From Symbiodinium natans (lineage: Eukaryota; Sar; Dinophyceae; Suessiales; Symbiodiniaceae): a stretch of 64,000 nt of DNA. The stretch is taken from positions 335,436 to 399,435 of the forward strand of contig CAJNDS010002415.1 of assembly GCA_905221605.1 (NCBI GenBank). The letters are read 5' to 3'. The notes below the pieces were generated by a model. The model saw only the letters and a program-made list of their open reading frames with translations, was not told the DNA's origin and made no database searches. Numbering within the stretch: the stretch's first letter is position 1; each line of letters begins with the position of its first letter. The translations under genes and the position numbers were made by a program. Of the stretch, positions 21,084 through 32,963 are shown piece by piece.

Positions 21084-21230
21084 CTAAGGGTAGTTACATG
21101 GTCCCTTCATGTGAGCCCTTAAAAAGGGATCCTTTTCTACCCCTTATATACCCTAGTCAACCCAAGGGCCCATACTTCAGAACCCTGGGAGGTAAGGGAC
21201 CATATTAAGGGCCCATGTAACTACCCTTAG
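21084..21230. mobile_element. HF-B element, best intact copy
   Basis: 147 bp with perfect terminal inverted repeats of at least 18 bp (CTAAGGGTAGTTACATGG and its complement). The interior has GGGCCCTT, a poly-pyrimidine CCCCTTATATACCC stretch and CAGAACCC. No ORF. This is the reference copy for the family. Confidence 0.9.
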
Positions 21231-21234
21231 AGGC

Positions 21235-21518
21235 TTAGGGATATGTGCAGACAATCAGATGTCCATGCAATCGGTGTCGAAGCACCAGGGTCATGGCCAG
21301 CTCAGAGAGCACTACACGAAGACGTGGCACAGAAAGCATTTCCGCGTCGGTTCCAGGCACGGGCTTTAGCAAGTTCAGTTGTCTGTGAATTGCTGATGAG
21401 TCCGAGCTTGGAAGTTTCAAAAGTTTGCTGTGGCAGTCCTCGTCAATGCGCAGACCAGCTTGTCGGAGAGGTAGCGTATAAGCTCGCAAGACGTGCCAAT
21501 CTTGCACATTTGCTTTAG
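21235..21518. other. Unique 285-bp spacer open on both strands
   Basis: A 91-codon + frame and a 90-codon minus frame cross the same DNA, directly after the HF-B copy at 21,084. Neither resembles a family I know. No telomere words occur inside, so this is a relatively large captured or ancestral segment. Confidence 0.3.
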
Positions 21519-21557
21519 GGCTTCAGCTCCCTAAATCGAAACCGAAAACCCTAAACC

Positions 21558-21664
21558 TTGGGATGTTCCCCCTTCTACTAACTGTCGCTTAATTAATAGG
21601 GACTATAACAGGCGGGGGGGGGGGGTACTATAATCCCTACTAAGGAGTGTTAGTATCATCCCAA
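21558..21664. mobile_element. HF-A hairpin element, second full copy
   Basis: It shares the TTGGGATGTT end and the TACTAAC and AATAGGGA core with the copy at 566, and its right arm is the inverse. The loop holds a poly-G run (about 21,614-21,625). One arm has lost the CCCCCTTC segment. Confidence 0.85.
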
Positions 21665-22520
21665 CCAAAACCCTAAACCCTAAACCCTAAACCCTATACC
21701 CTAAACCCTAAACCCCTAAACCCCTAAAACCCCAAAACAGCACTCGGTCCCGGACCAATGGCTTGCAGCGCCAGCCACAGGCGAATGGCCTGAAACTCCC
21801 GAAGCCCTAAGCCAGAAAACTCCGAAAGCCCTGCCAGGGACCCTCTTTACATACAGTTTAGGGTTTAGGGTTTAGGGTTTAGGGTTTAGGGTTTAGGGTT
21901 TAGGGTTTAGGGTTTAGGGATACCCATACACAAACAAGTTAAGGGTAATTGCTACTAAGCTGTAGGTACATAGAATCCCAGGCAAGCCCTAAACCACAAA
22001 CTTGCAGGAACCCAACTTGGCGGATCAAGGGACTTTGCTAAAAATGATAAGCCCCGAGACCAAAACCCTAAAACCTAAACCATAACCCTCCCCTCTACCC
22101 GCCCTAAAAAACAAAACAAGGCCCCAAACTCCAAGTCCAACGAAAACCCCAAAACCCAGAACGGCATTCGGCCTGTGGGCCAATCTCGCGGGCGGTAAAC
22201 CCAGTTGAGAGCACATCCACCTGGGGGGCTCTCTTCAAACCCTAAACCGTTTTTTGGAATTTGGTTTGGGGTCTTCCGAGCGTAAACCCCAAAGCCGTAA
22301 CCCCTAAACCCCTAAAGCCTACTCCCAGCATGCACTTTTTATCGTACGTCTCTGGAAACAAAAAAAACCCGAAACCGGGCACATAGGGGGGTCCCCCCCC
22401 CCCCCCCCACGTACCAGAAAATAGTATCGTCCTGTACATAGGACGCTGCAAATGCAGTTTAGGGCATAGGCTTTACCCCACTGTTTCGGAAGCCCCCATA
22501 ATCCTCATTTCATGCCGCTG

Positions 22521-22562
22521 GTTATTCGTATAGGGAATGAGGGAATTAGGGCCCTATATATA
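22521..22562. mobile_element. HF-H half element
   Basis: GTTATTCGTATAGGGAATGA and GGGAATTAGGGCCCTATATA match the left half of the element at 6,841. The right arm is missing. Confidence 0.68.
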
Positions 22563-22736
22563 CATAATATATACAGTAGGGTTGAGGTTTTAGGGTTTAG
22601 GGCCTCCCCCCTCCGTTTAAGGTTTAGGGTTTGGGGTTTTGGGTTTAGGGCTAGGGTCTAGGGTCCAGGGTCTAGGGTCTAGGGTCTAGGGTCTAGGGGT
22701 TTAGGGTTTCGGGCTTCCCTCCTCTAGTCACCAGCC

Positions 22737-22814
22737 GCAAACGTCAAGAGTCAACTCGGCCAATTTCAACGCTCTTCAATGAAACGCCACCATGGGATCC
22801 TATACGTTCCGGGT
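22737..22814 (+). pseudogene. Exon-like fragment
   Basis: Reads VTSRKRQESTRPISTLFNET then PPWDPIRS. Flanked by G tracts on both sides, so not a C-to-G cassette. Family unknown. Confidence 0.33.
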
Positions 22815-24112
22815 TTAAGGTTTAGGGTTCAGGGTTTAGGGTTTGGGGTTTAGGGCTAGGGTTTAGGGTTCAGGGTTTAGGGCTTGTGTATACGTGGCGT
22901 GCCGGCCCCGCCTTCACAACCCCGGAACCCCAAATACGGACCACAAACCCTAAACCCAAAACCCAAAACCATAAAACCCTAAACTAATTGCTTAAGAACC
23001 CCGAAAAAAACAAAAATATTCTTCCTAATCATAAGGGCAATACAGGGATTATTGTTTTTTGTTTTTCTTCTTTTGGGGGTTTTTATAAGCAAATAGTAGA
23101 CATCTGTCTAGTTCAGGCTTTCATGTAGAGCCCAGAACCTACTTTTTGCTTATTGCTGCAAAACTCCGTTTATCGGAAGCACGGGTAACCCTAAACAAGT
23201 GGGTTTGGGAAAATTATGTTTTGTCTTGCCTCATCCTCGTGTTGGGAAGGGGGTAGTATTTCTATGACACCGCGCCAAAGATATGCCCGAAACCTGAGCA
23301 ACTCCAATACCCTTAATCAGAGAGAACATGCAGAGCTTCAAAGAACATTCCGTAGCTGGTACTAGGATCTCTGCTGTATTGCAGTTCATGGAAGATTCCT
23401 AACCCTAAACCCTAAACCCTAAATATCGGAGCTACTGGGAAGTCCAAGACGAGTCCTGCCTCGTCCCTGTCCTTGGTGTAGCTCTTCTGCTTTGGAAGGC
23501 GATCGGACCTGGCGGTATACGATGTGCCCAACATCCTAAACCCCAAAACCTAAACCCTACACCCTAAACCCCAAACCCTAAACCCTGAACCCTAAACCCC
23601 AAACCTTAAACCTCCAAGGGATGACTTGCGTGCTCGTAAGTAGTCGGCTTGAGGGTCTGGCGCTTTCTGACTTTGGGGTTTCGGTAGGCTGGGCCCATTC
23701 TGCCCCAAACAATGTCTTAGTAGGGTTTAGGGTTTAGGGTTTAGCGTTTAGGGTTTAGGGTTTAGGGTGGTTTAGGGTCAAGACTTCAGCCGAAAGGAGT
23801 GGACGCGTTCTTGATCCCACAAGCTCTACATCCTAAACCACATAAGACTCCACCCTACAAAACCTGAACCCAAGCCCTAAAAACCCTAAACCCTGCAAGC
23901 CGTGAACACTGAAAACCTTACAAACCCTAAACCCTATACCCTAAACCCTATAAACCCTACAAGCCCTACAAGCCCTGCCCTATAAACCCTACAAGCCGCA
24001 CCAAAAGCCTTAAGGCGTTAAACGCCCCAACAACACAAAGTTACACCCTTTGAACGCTACAAACCCTATGACGCCCTACGGCCCCGAAAAACCAAAACCC
24101 TACAAACACCAC

Positions 24113-24170
24113 ACCCCCCCCCCAAAAAAAAAAAAAAAAAAAAAAAAACAAAAAACAAAAACAAAAAACT
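24113..24170. repeat. Poly-C/poly-A tract
   Basis: About 11 C followed by about 25 A, then (CAAAAA)-like units. No retroelement sequence is recognisable upstream, so it is not evidence of a retroposon on its own. Confidence 0.9.
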
Positions 24171-24639
24171 ATAAACCCTAAATGCTGCCACCAGTGCTCC
24201 AAGTCACCGGCTTAGGGTTTAGGTTTAGGGTTTAGGGTTTAGGGTTTAGGGTTTAGGGTTTAGGGTTTAGAGTTTAGGCTTTAGGGTTTTATAACCCCAG
24301 GCAGTCCTAAGAAGTTCAGGCCGTTGGCACCTCAGGGGCTTCGACTCAGATGCCAGCGGAAGCTCCTGGAGGTCAGGGGGGTTTCAGGGTTTAGGGTTTA
24401 GGGTTTGGGGTTTGGGGTTGGGGGTTTGGGGTTTAGGGTTTAGGGTTTAGGGTTTGGGGTTAGGGTTTAGGGTTTAGGGTTTGGGGCTTAGGGTTTAGGG
24501 TTTTCCGGTTTCGGGTTTAGGGTGTAGGGCTCAGGGTTTAGAGTTGAGGGTTTTAGGGTTGCAGGGCTTGCAGGGTTCAGGGGTTTGGGGTTGGGAGGGT
24601 TCAGGGGTTTGGGGTTGACAGGCTTTCGGGATTACAGGG

Positions 24640-24671
<32 letters not shown>

Positions 24672-24765
24672 ATATTCGGTATATACTCCGATCTATATAC
24701 ACACATAACCACATGCGTATGTATATATATATATATATATGTATATATTATATACATGCGTATCA
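24640..24765. repeat. (TA)n microsatellites
   Basis: Two TA runs (about 24,648-24,672 and 24,720-24,752) around ATACACACATAACC. Similar shorter runs lie at 11,848-11,872, 14,998-15,025 and 41,443-41,500. Confidence 0.93.
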
Positions 24766-24952
24766 TGGAGGGTTTAGGATAGATTAGGGTGTAGGGCTTA
24801 GGGTTTAGGGCAAGGACCTCCTATTCCAAAAAAAACGAAGAAGGGAGCATCACCCGCAGTCTGACCTCAACGCCGCTAAACCCTAAACCCTAAGCCCTGA
24901 ACCCTGAACCCTAAACCCTAAACCCTAAACCCTACACCCTAAACCCTAAACA

Positions 24953-25043
24953 CACTCCTTAAGTGAATTTCGCAAGGAATGTTTGGAATGCCATGGTTTT
25001 GTTCTGCCTCCTTGGCAAACCGCTTTTGGAAAGCTTCAGCTCC
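24953..25043 (-). pseudogene. Exon-like fragment
   Basis: Reads GAEAFQKRFAKEAEQNHGIP and NIPCEIHLRS. Highly protein-like, with a charged helix followed by a Cys-containing strand-like segment. Flanked by CCCTAAA tracts on both sides. Family unknown. Confidence 0.42.
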
Positions 25044-25308
25044 CCCAAAACTCGGGACATGGCCCTAAACCCTAAACCCTAAACCCTAAACCCTAAACCC
25101 TAAACCCTAAACCCTAACGGGAATTGGCCTCCATCCTCTAAACCAGGGAAGAGGACGTACTCGAACACCGTCAGGTCCAAGCAAGCAAGGACCCAAGCGA
25201 GGGCCCCCGTCACCCGGGTTTCGGGTTTAGGGTTTAGGTGGCCCAGCTACCATCTCAGATATTAAGTGTACCCTTTTTGGGCAGGTTTAGGGTTTAGGGT
25301 TTAGGGTT

Positions 25309-25314
25309 TGGGGT

Positions 25315-25353
<39 letters not shown>

Positions 25354-25356
25354 GGT
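25309..25356 (+). repeat. GGGTTGA variant array
   Basis: About seven GGGTTGA units extend an ordinary TTTAGGG tract. A similar array of about seven units lies at 20,737-20,783 and a shorter one at 31,618-31,640. Confidence 0.93.
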
Positions 25357-25851
25357 TACTTGGTAAGGGGACCTTGAACAAAACAAGAGGCAAAAGCGTA
25401 CCACTGGGCTACCAAGAAACCTCGAAAGGCTTAGGTTCAGGGTTTAGGGTTCAGGATTTGGGGTTAGGAGGTTTCAGGCTTTGGGGTTTGCGGTTTTGGG
25501 GTTTGGGTTATAGTTCGAACTCTACGGTGTACCCGAAACTCTCTACTAAGTCCTCCTAAACCCAGAACCCAAAACCCAAAACCCCAAACCCCTAAAGCCT
25601 AAACCCTAGACCCCGATCCTTCAAAAGTAGGGTTTAGGGTTTAGGGTCCGCCGACCCTGGCGGCGTGTTGGATGGGAAAAGGAAGTGAAAACTCACCCCC
25701 CCCAAAACGCGGGGGGGGGGGGGGGGTGGGGGATACCCCGCCAGCTTTTCCCCGTGGAGGAAACACAGCCACCCACACCGCGTAAACTCTGGACCTAGGC
25801 GTTTTCGCTAGGGGCTCTTTTGGAAAAAACCCCTTGGGGCTCCCCCCTACC

Positions 25852-26003
25852 CCACTCCCCCCCTACCCCTACCCCCCCCCCCAACCCCCCCCCCCAACCC
25901 CCCCCCCCCCCCCACACCCACCCCCCCCCCCCCCCCCCCACCCACCCCCCCCACACCCCCCCCCCCACCCCCACCCCCCCCCCACCCCCCCACCCCCCCC
26001 CCA
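25852..26003. repeat. C-rich low-complexity tract
   Basis: About 150 bp of C runs interrupted by A or TA. A poly-G run lies about 120 bp upstream (25,710-25,727). Long ORFs here are poly-Pro or poly-Gly artefacts. Confidence 0.93.
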
Positions 26004-26485
26004 ACCCCAACAGGAACCGCAAACAAAATCACCAAACCCCAAACCTTAAACTTGTTCTCCTGCGGGGTCGGCGGCTTGAGCCGGAGGCTCTTGGTCTAGG
26101 GTTTAGGGTTTATTAGGGTCCTCCCACATCCGGCCATGGCTATCGAACATGGCGGCGGCATGCCAGCTCTTAAAGGTCAGGGCTAGGGCTTTCGGGCTCA
26201 GGGTTCAGGATTTTAGGGTTTAGGGTTTAGGGGTTTAGGGTTTTAGGGTTTTGGGGTTTAGGGTGTTAGGGTTTTAGGGTTTCAGGGTTTTAGGGTTTTA
26301 GAGCTTTAGGGTTTTAGGGCTTAGGGCTTAGGGGGTTTTCGGGTTCTCAAAAACGGGCGCAAGGCTTCGGGTTTCAGGGCAACAGAGCTTAGAGGTTCTG
26401 TCCTAGGCATATTATGGTAATGGAAGTCCGTAACTCCAAACCCTAAACTCCAAACCCTAGCGGAGTTAGCTTTGGATCTTTGGCC

Positions 26486-26539
26486 TTATTGGGCATCCTG
26501 CATACTGGGCAAGATCGCGGCCATGCCTTTGATCTCCTG
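26486..26539 (-). pseudogene. C-terminal-like fragment
   Basis: QEIKGMAAILPSMQDAQ then stop, next to a TTTAGGG tract. Short; could be the end of a coding sequence or chance. Confidence 0.27.
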
Positions 26540-27276
26540 GGGTTTAGGGTTTAGGGTTTAGGGTTTAGGGTTTAGGGTGTAGGGCTTAGGGTTTAGTTAC
26601 AGAATTGCCGAACCTACCAAGCTAAAACCCTCAAACCCTTAAACTCTAAAACCCTCCAAACGAGGTGGTATCTAGCCCGAAAAAAAGATTTGTTGGATTG
26701 CAGGCTATACTGTAGGCTTTAGGCTTTCGGGGTTTAGGGTTTGAGGTTCTGTAGGAAGCGAGTGTAACCCCCTAACCGCCTAGACCCTAAACTCTTGAAT
26801 CGCAAACCCCCAAACCTCCAAACCCTAAACCGCGCCATCCGTGAATAACGCTTCAAAAGGTGATCGACCACCAGCGAGGTCTGCATGGCCTAGTGTACAT
26901 CCCCCCTCCCCCCCCCCAGTCGGCGCAAAATCCCATCATGGGCATTTCCACTTCCCAAATAGAGATGCCCCTGAAAAATGCCCGAATACAAGAACCTCAT
27001 TCTCGGATCCCCCCCAAAACAGTAACCGCTTGCGCTTCGCAATACGATGGGGTGCACGCAAACCCTCAACCCTAAGCACCTGGTTCATAGACCCTTCATG
27101 GCGCCAATGGCACACGAACAATTAGGGGGAGGCGATTTTCCTGATCCCTCATGCCTGTTTAGTAGCCTAATACCCCATAGCCTGCAGGCCCTAAGCCCTG
27201 TGAACCCTATACCCTATAAGAATACACCCTGATACACAAAATCCTCAACCCTCAATCGCAAATCTTGAGGCTCCAT

Positions 27277-27409
27277 CTAAGGGGAGTTACATGGTCCCTC
27301 AGTATGGGCCCTTAAAAAGGGTGCCCCTTATATACCTCTCATATACCCTATACAGAACCCTTTTCTGGAGGTTAGGGCCCTTATTGAGGGCCCATGAAAC
27401 TACCCTCAG
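27277..27409. mobile_element. HF-B element copy
   Basis: 133 bp. Ends are CTAAGGGGAGTTACATGG and CCCATGAAACTACCCTCAG. A short internal deletion removes the CATACATCAG part. Confidence 0.87.
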
Positions 27410-27557
27410 AGTCTAAAGAGAGTTGGGAGCTATGACATCAAAGAGTGCACAGCGCCGATACTTTTTGGGCCTGCCATGCAGCAGGTTCAGCCGCCCCGGC
27501 CTCACGAGGGGCATCCGGTTGCACCCTAAACCCTAAACCCTAAACCCTAAACGCTAA

Positions 27558-27605
27558 AACGCTAGACCCTAGACCCTAGACCCTAGACCCTAGACCCTAG
27601 ACCCT
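27558..27605 (-). repeat. CTAGACC variant array
   Basis: About six CTAGACC units are embedded in a longer CCCTAAA tract. The reverse-strand equivalent, TAGGGTC, is repeated at about 22,655-22,697. Confidence 0.93.
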
Positions 27606-28100
27606 AAACCCTAAACCCTAAACCCTAAACCCTAAACCCTAAACCCTAAGCCCTAAACCCTAAACCCTCTCAACCCTAAACCCTCAACCCTCAAACCTAA
27701 ACCTGTGAAGCTGGTGTGACATTTTAGACACGGGATGATGAGAGCCTGTCGCTAGGGAAAGGCTGCTTGCAGCTATTTGGGAGACCACGGAACCCCCTAA
27801 TCCCCCAAAACCATCCAAAAACCGCAAGAAACAGCTCTGACATGGGTGCTGAGTGGTTTGGGGTTTAGGGCTTAGGGTGCAACATCTTTCAGAACGTCAT
27901 GGGGTTGATCTAAACTCTCTGTGGCCTTCCTGGTACAAACCAGCACCCGAAATCAAAGCCTCTAACCCCACACCCCAAAGCCAAAACCCTAAAACTCCCA
28001 AACCAACCCTACCCCAACCCTAAACCCCAGACACCACACCCGAAACCAACCCTAAACCCTAAACTCTAACCCTAAACCCTAAATCCTAAACCTTAAAGAC

Positions 28101-28215
28101 TGGGTTGCCCAGTAACCTGGGATTCAAAAGGGTGCCCCTTTTTTGCTTGAAGGAGTTTATAAGGGAACCTAAACCCCCCAAAAAGGGAATAAGGGCACTG
28201 CTGGGCATCCTAGAA
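28101..28215. mobile_element. HF-F element, reference copy
   Basis: Ends GGGTTGCCCAGTAACC and, inverted, CTGCTGGGCATCC. The interior is AAAAGGGTGCCCCTTTTTTG, then TTATAAGGGAACCTAAACCC and AAGGGAATAAGGGCAC. No ORF. It gives the uninterrupted sequence for judging insertions in other copies. Confidence 0.8.
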
Positions 28216-28226
28216 GAGCGCCTCTA

Positions 28227-28286
28227 GAGTTCAGAGAGCCGCTGCTGGAGCTGCGCAACCAGGGGGTGCCCTGGCCACGGGAAGGG
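28227..28286 (+). pseudogene. Exon-like fragment
   Basis: Reads EFREPLLELRNQGVPWPREG up to the TTTAGGG tract at 28,284. It directly follows an HF-F element. Family unknown. Confidence 0.3.
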
Positions 28287-31200
28287 TTTAGGGTTCAGGG
28301 TTCAGGGTTGAGGGTTCAGGGTTTAGGGTTTAGGGTTTAGGGTTTAGGGTTTAGGGTTCTGGGTTCAAAGGGGTCTTCTTCCAGAGATTCTCAGGCGTAT
28401 TTGCTTAGGCAGAGGGGTTTGGGGGCACTTCTGGTGGTTTTGAGGGGTTGCGCTGGTTGCCGCCAATTCCCGCCTTGTGACTGTCTAATCCCAAACCCTA
28501 AACCCCAAACCCGAAACCCTAAACCCTAAATCCGAAACCCTCGTTGTCAAGGATTTGGTGGAGGGTTCAGGCTTTATAGGGTGAAGGGGTTGAGGTTGTA
28601 AGGGGTGCCAAGAAGGCATTCAGCTTATGTAAGAGACCTCCCTATACCTTCTAGAACTGATCTTCCATTATAGCCAGGGGGATTCCTTTTTTTCTTTTTT
28701 GTTTGGGGGGGGGGGGGGGGGGTAACTAGGGTTTAGGGCTTAGGGTTTGGGGTTTAATTAGGGTTTAGGGGTCTTCAAACCCCCCAAGAACCCTGCTCGC
28801 GGCCTGCGCCATGGGTCAGCCTTAGAATCCTTTCCGCGCCTGGCACAAGTGTTCTTAGTCGGGAGAGAGGGTATTAAGGACCTTATCTCCCCCTATCTCG
28901 TAACGGAAGCGATTGGGGGGAGGGAGGGGGGCTGACGAAAAAAAAATTCCCTGCGGGGTGTTTGCGCAGTTGCCCCCCGCGCCCACCCCCTTCACCCCGA
29001 CATAGGATCCTAAACCCTAAACCCTAAACCCTAAAACCTAAACCCTCAACCCTAAACCTAAACTCATCGACGCGACGAGGCGATGGTAGGATCGTTTCGA
29101 TCTCGCTTTGAATCCTACATCCTGCGACCCGACGCTGCAAGCTGCACTGCTGCCTGCACTGTGAAGAAACTCCCTGACTGACACAGGGTGGAAAGGTCCT
29201 ATCTTTCACATCAGGATGGTGCACAGGCGTGTTGATGCATGATGCTGAATTAGGGAAGTTTTGGGGTTTTGAGTTGTGAGCGCTCCGTTCGGGGTTCAGG
29301 GGGCCGAAGGGGCTGAGGGGCTTAAAGGGCTTGTTCACCGGTTACCCAGGAGAAAACATGGCGTCGTTGTTGGTTCAAGCGGTCAAAACTTACAAACCCT
29401 CAGCCCCCAAACCGCATGAGCCCATACCTTACACCCTAACCCCTGTGCATCAAAAGGCCCCTCAACTTACTTTGGTGGGGTTTCGGGCCGGTGGTTTTTG
29501 CAACGGCACGCCTTGGTAGTTGCGCTGGGCCTCACCAGTCTTACCATGCTGCTCCTTGCGGGATGGGGTAGGGACATGGATGCAAGGGTATACGTAGGGT
29601 TTGGGGTATACAGGGGATAGTATAAGATACAAAAGTATAACGTGTAGGATTTAGGGCATAGTGGGTGTGTGGGATACAGGGTATAGGGAAAAGGGTTTAG
29701 GATTTAGGGTTTAGGGTTTAGGGCTTGCATGAATGACCTTTCCTTTCGCAATGGTGCACGTGTTTCGCTCTTGGTGCACTGACCCGTCCACATGTCCTTC
29801 ACACAAGGACGCGGAAAGAATAACCGGCTCAGGGTTTAGGGTTTAGGGTTTAGGAATTAAGGTTTAGGGTAGGGATATGTGGGCCATCGGGACGTGCAAT
29901 TCGTGCCTTCCAACACATGTGTGTCCAAGTTACCTCAACTCCTGAACGCGCTGAAAAAATGAATCCACTTCTCGACCTGCCTTCAGCTTGCCTTGATCCC
30001 GAAGTCTTAAGCCTAAACCGTCTCAACCTACGCAAAACTAGGGTTTAGGGTTTGGGCTTTAGGGTTTAGGGTTTAGGGTTTGGCTGTTCCACCAAGGGTC
30101 TTGTGAACGTTAATAGCAGCCCTCAAGCCCTCAAACCCTGACCCCTCAACACGCCTTCAGCTCCCCCAACGTGAACATCTGAAGACCTCAGATCGGGATT
30201 TGTCTTTGAAGAGTTTAGGGTTTAGGGTTTAGGGTTTAGCGTTTAGGGTTTAGGCTTTGAGGGGAGTGAGGCTGCCGCGTTAGGTTGGATCGGGGCTTTT
30301 TCAGTTTGAGGCGCTTCACATGTGGGACCCTGGGCGCCTGCAGTATGGCTTTTACTAAACCCGATAGCCACTGTTCAGGGCTTCGGGTTTAGGGTTTAGG
30401 GCTACTAAGCTGTGGGTAAGGAAGTTTACTGGATGGATGTGGTTCGGGGCCTTTTTCGGCAGGTTTGCGGATCAAGGGCCTCTCGGCTGCGTGATGTTTG
30501 GCGGCCAGAAACCTCGTAAGGTTTAGGGTTTAGGGTTAGGGCTTAGGGCTTAGGGTTTAGGGTTTAGGGCTTAGGGCTTAGGGCTTAGGGTCTCAAACAC
30601 AAACGCGCATCTAAGCGCCACAAAACCTCCCTAGAAACCACCTGAAGCATGCATTTTCGGGCTTCTCTAGTGGGTTTAGGACTTGGGGTTTAGCGTTTAG
30701 GGCTCTCCAGCATAAAAACCAGCTGACACTTTCTTGCCTCAAGGGGCGAGCTTTGGCACGTTTCGAGGGCCTGTACAGCTTCGAAGCGAACCCTGACACA
30801 GCAAAGCCCGAAGCCCTCTACCATAAAGCCCTAGCGCCCTAAAAACCCTCCTGAAACCTTGAGACCCTAAAACCCTAAAGCCCTAAACTACTTACCAAGT
30901 GACGCGATCCTCCAAGTAAGCCCTGATCGCCACCGCACCCTCAGACCCTCTAAACCACCGAACCTTCAGGGTGTTCGGGTGATAGGGTGTTAGGGGTTTA
31001 GGTCTTGAGGGTCTTAAGGTTCTAGGGTTTTAGGGTCTTAGGGTTCTTGGGCCTGAGAATTTTAGGGCCAAGGGCCGAGCCTGGACCCGCAAACCCCACA
31101 CACTTCACGCGCCCTGCACTTGGAGGAAGGCCGGTTATTGGATGCCACGGCGGATAGACGAAAACGTACCTGAGCTTCACAACTTCTCTTCTTACCTGGC

Positions 31201-31773
31201 TTCATTTTGTAGGGACTTGACTCCTAAAACCTAAACCCTAAACCCCTAAACCAGGGCTTGTGGGGTTAAGGGCAACAAGGAATTTAACCATAGAGCCCTA
31301 AACCCTAAACCCTAAACCCTAAACCTTAAACCCTAAACCTTAAACCCAAAACCCGAAACCGCGCGAACGTCTCCCCCCGAGCCAGGAACCCTCGAAACCC
31401 CTCCGATCACGGGACTCTCCCTTGGACCGTTTAGCGGTTTAGGGTTTAGGGTTTAGGGTTTAAGGTTTAGGGTTTAGGGTTTAGGGTTTAGGGTTCGGGA
31501 CAGGTTGCACCCTTGGGCTTGGGGACCCTTTTCCAAGATTGTCTAAGGGGAAAGTAAGAGGGCCATGTCAGGAGTACATTTTCGGCGGGAATCAGGGTTT
31601 AGGGTTTAGGGTTTAGGGTTGAGGGTTGAGGGTTGAGGGTTTAGGGTACATCCTTTGGGGTCCGCGTTTGACTCCCTTGATCGCAAGAAAACCCCCTAGA
31701 AACCCTAACGCCCTAAGCTTGGGTTTTGGGGTTTGGGGTTTGGGGTTTAGGGGTTTAGGGTTTAGGGTTTTCT

Positions 31774-31863
31774 CGAAGCCCTACATGGCCTGACCCTCCC
31801 ACGTCCCTGCACCCCGATAACCTCCTCGAGAAATGAGAACTCATGGGTCGTCGACAGAAAGTC
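31774..31863 (-). pseudogene. Exon-like fragment
   Basis: Reads DFLSTTHEFSFLEEVIGVQG then RGRVRP, open for about 30 codons. It lies between G at left and C at right, the inward polarity. Confidence 0.3.
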
Positions 31864-32330
31864 CCTAAACCCTAAACCCTAAACCCTAAACCCTAAACCC
31901 TAAACACCCTTGACTCCAAAATCCCCGTAAATTCCCCTGAAACCCTGAATTAACTCCCGAAACCCTAAACCCTAAAACGCCTGAACCCTCTTGAATCCCT
32001 TGACTCCCTACAGCCCTAACGCCCTAAATCCCCCTTATAAGTCCCTAAATCCCCTAGACCCTAAATCCCGAACCCTAAGCCCTAAAACCCTCCTTAAAAG
32101 CCTTAAACCCTAAATCCCAAACCCTAAGCCCTAAACCCTTCTAAGTCCCTTAAAACCCCCAATCTGCTTAAACACACTAAACCCTTACAAGTCCCTGAAA
32201 CCCTCCCAATCTGCTTCTACACCCTAAAACCTTATAAGCCCCTTAAACCCTAAACCCTAAACCCTAAACCCTAAACCCTAAACCCTAAACCCTAAACCCT
32301 AAACCCTAACCCCCCCAATCTGCTTCAAAA

Positions 32331-32414
32331 CAGGGGCTGGTCGACCAGCGCCTGACAGTGGCGCTCTGCAGCAGCCTACAGACCGCGCGCTTCGGGTTTC
32401 AGTGCGTGAAGTGT
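32331..32414 (+). pseudogene. Exon-like fragment
   Basis: 28 codons reading QGLVDQRLTVALCSSLQTAR then FGFQCVKC, filling the spacer between a CCCTAAA and a TTTAGGG tract. Family unknown. Confidence 0.38.
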
Positions 32415-32532
32415 AGGGTTTAGGGTTTAGGGTTGAGGGTTGAGGGTTGAAGGTTCAGGGTTCAGGGTTTAGGGTTTAGGGTTCAGGGTTTAGGGCTTCA
32501 ATGTGAATCGTAGGTTTTGGGAATTCAGGTTC

Positions 32533-32668
32533 GGGGGGGGGGGGTTAGTGATTTAGGGTTAATGGAAAGGATTCAGGGTTCAGGGTTTAAAGTGTAGGGT
32601 TTGGATTTAGGGGTGAGGGTTGGCGTAGAGTTTGGGGAATGAATTCGGGGGGGGGGGGGGGGGGGATT
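32533..32668 (+). repeat. Two poly-G runs in diverged repeats
   Basis: Runs of about 12 G (32,535-32,546) and 19 G (32,647-32,665), each preceded by GAATTCRGG and followed by a T- and A-containing word. The surroundings are similar, so this may be a local duplication. Confidence 0.8.
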
Positions 32669-32813
32669 CAGGTTTAAGGGCTTAGGGGGTTTAGGGTCTT
32701 TGGGATTAAAAAGACCCACTTGAAAGCCAAGCCTCGCCAAACCCTTTTGGTATCTTTGCGTGTTTCGGGTATAGGGTTTAGGGTTTAGGGTTTAGGGTTT
32801 AGGGTTTAGGGTG

Positions 32814-32963
32814 CAGTCCATGGAAAAGGCAGCTCGGGATTGGGAAAAAAACTTCGGAGCGTGTCAAATCTGGATGGTCAGCAGGTGGGTGGGATGTTAC
32901 CGAACGATTGGTCAGCAACGTTGTCGAGGTTGCAGGCGATGGTATATGAACATCTTTAAGGTC
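32814..32963 (+). pseudogene. Exon-like fragment, 49 codons
   Basis: Reads QSMEKAARDWEKNFGACQIW, MVSRWVGCYRTIGQQ and on to a stop. The first half is protein-like; the second is rich in Cys and Arg and less convincing. It follows a TTTAGGG tract. Confidence 0.3.

Larger units (their letters stand above)
17001..25000. repeat. Mosaic, region 4: tract list
   Basis: C tracts: 17800-17830, 17930-17982, 18770-18805, 19350-19400, 20573-20604, 21665-21735, 23402-23424, 23536-23610, 23870-24000 (decayed, with CTACAAGCC words), 24874-24955. G tracts: 18103-18186, 18914-18960, 19499-19600, 20706-20798, 21856-21918, 22577-22710, 22816-22886, 23722-23780, 24211-24290, 24380-24600. The stretch 22,990-23,400 is unique and AT-richer, with no feature I can name. 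Confidence 0.9.

Noticed and set aside
24113-24170. Poly-A tail of a retroposon
   Set aside because: No element body, target duplication or coding remnant is seen upstream of the C/A run.
25795-26116. Pro- and Gly-rich ORFs on both strands
   Set aside because: Low-complexity C-rich tract; all frames are open for lack of T and A.
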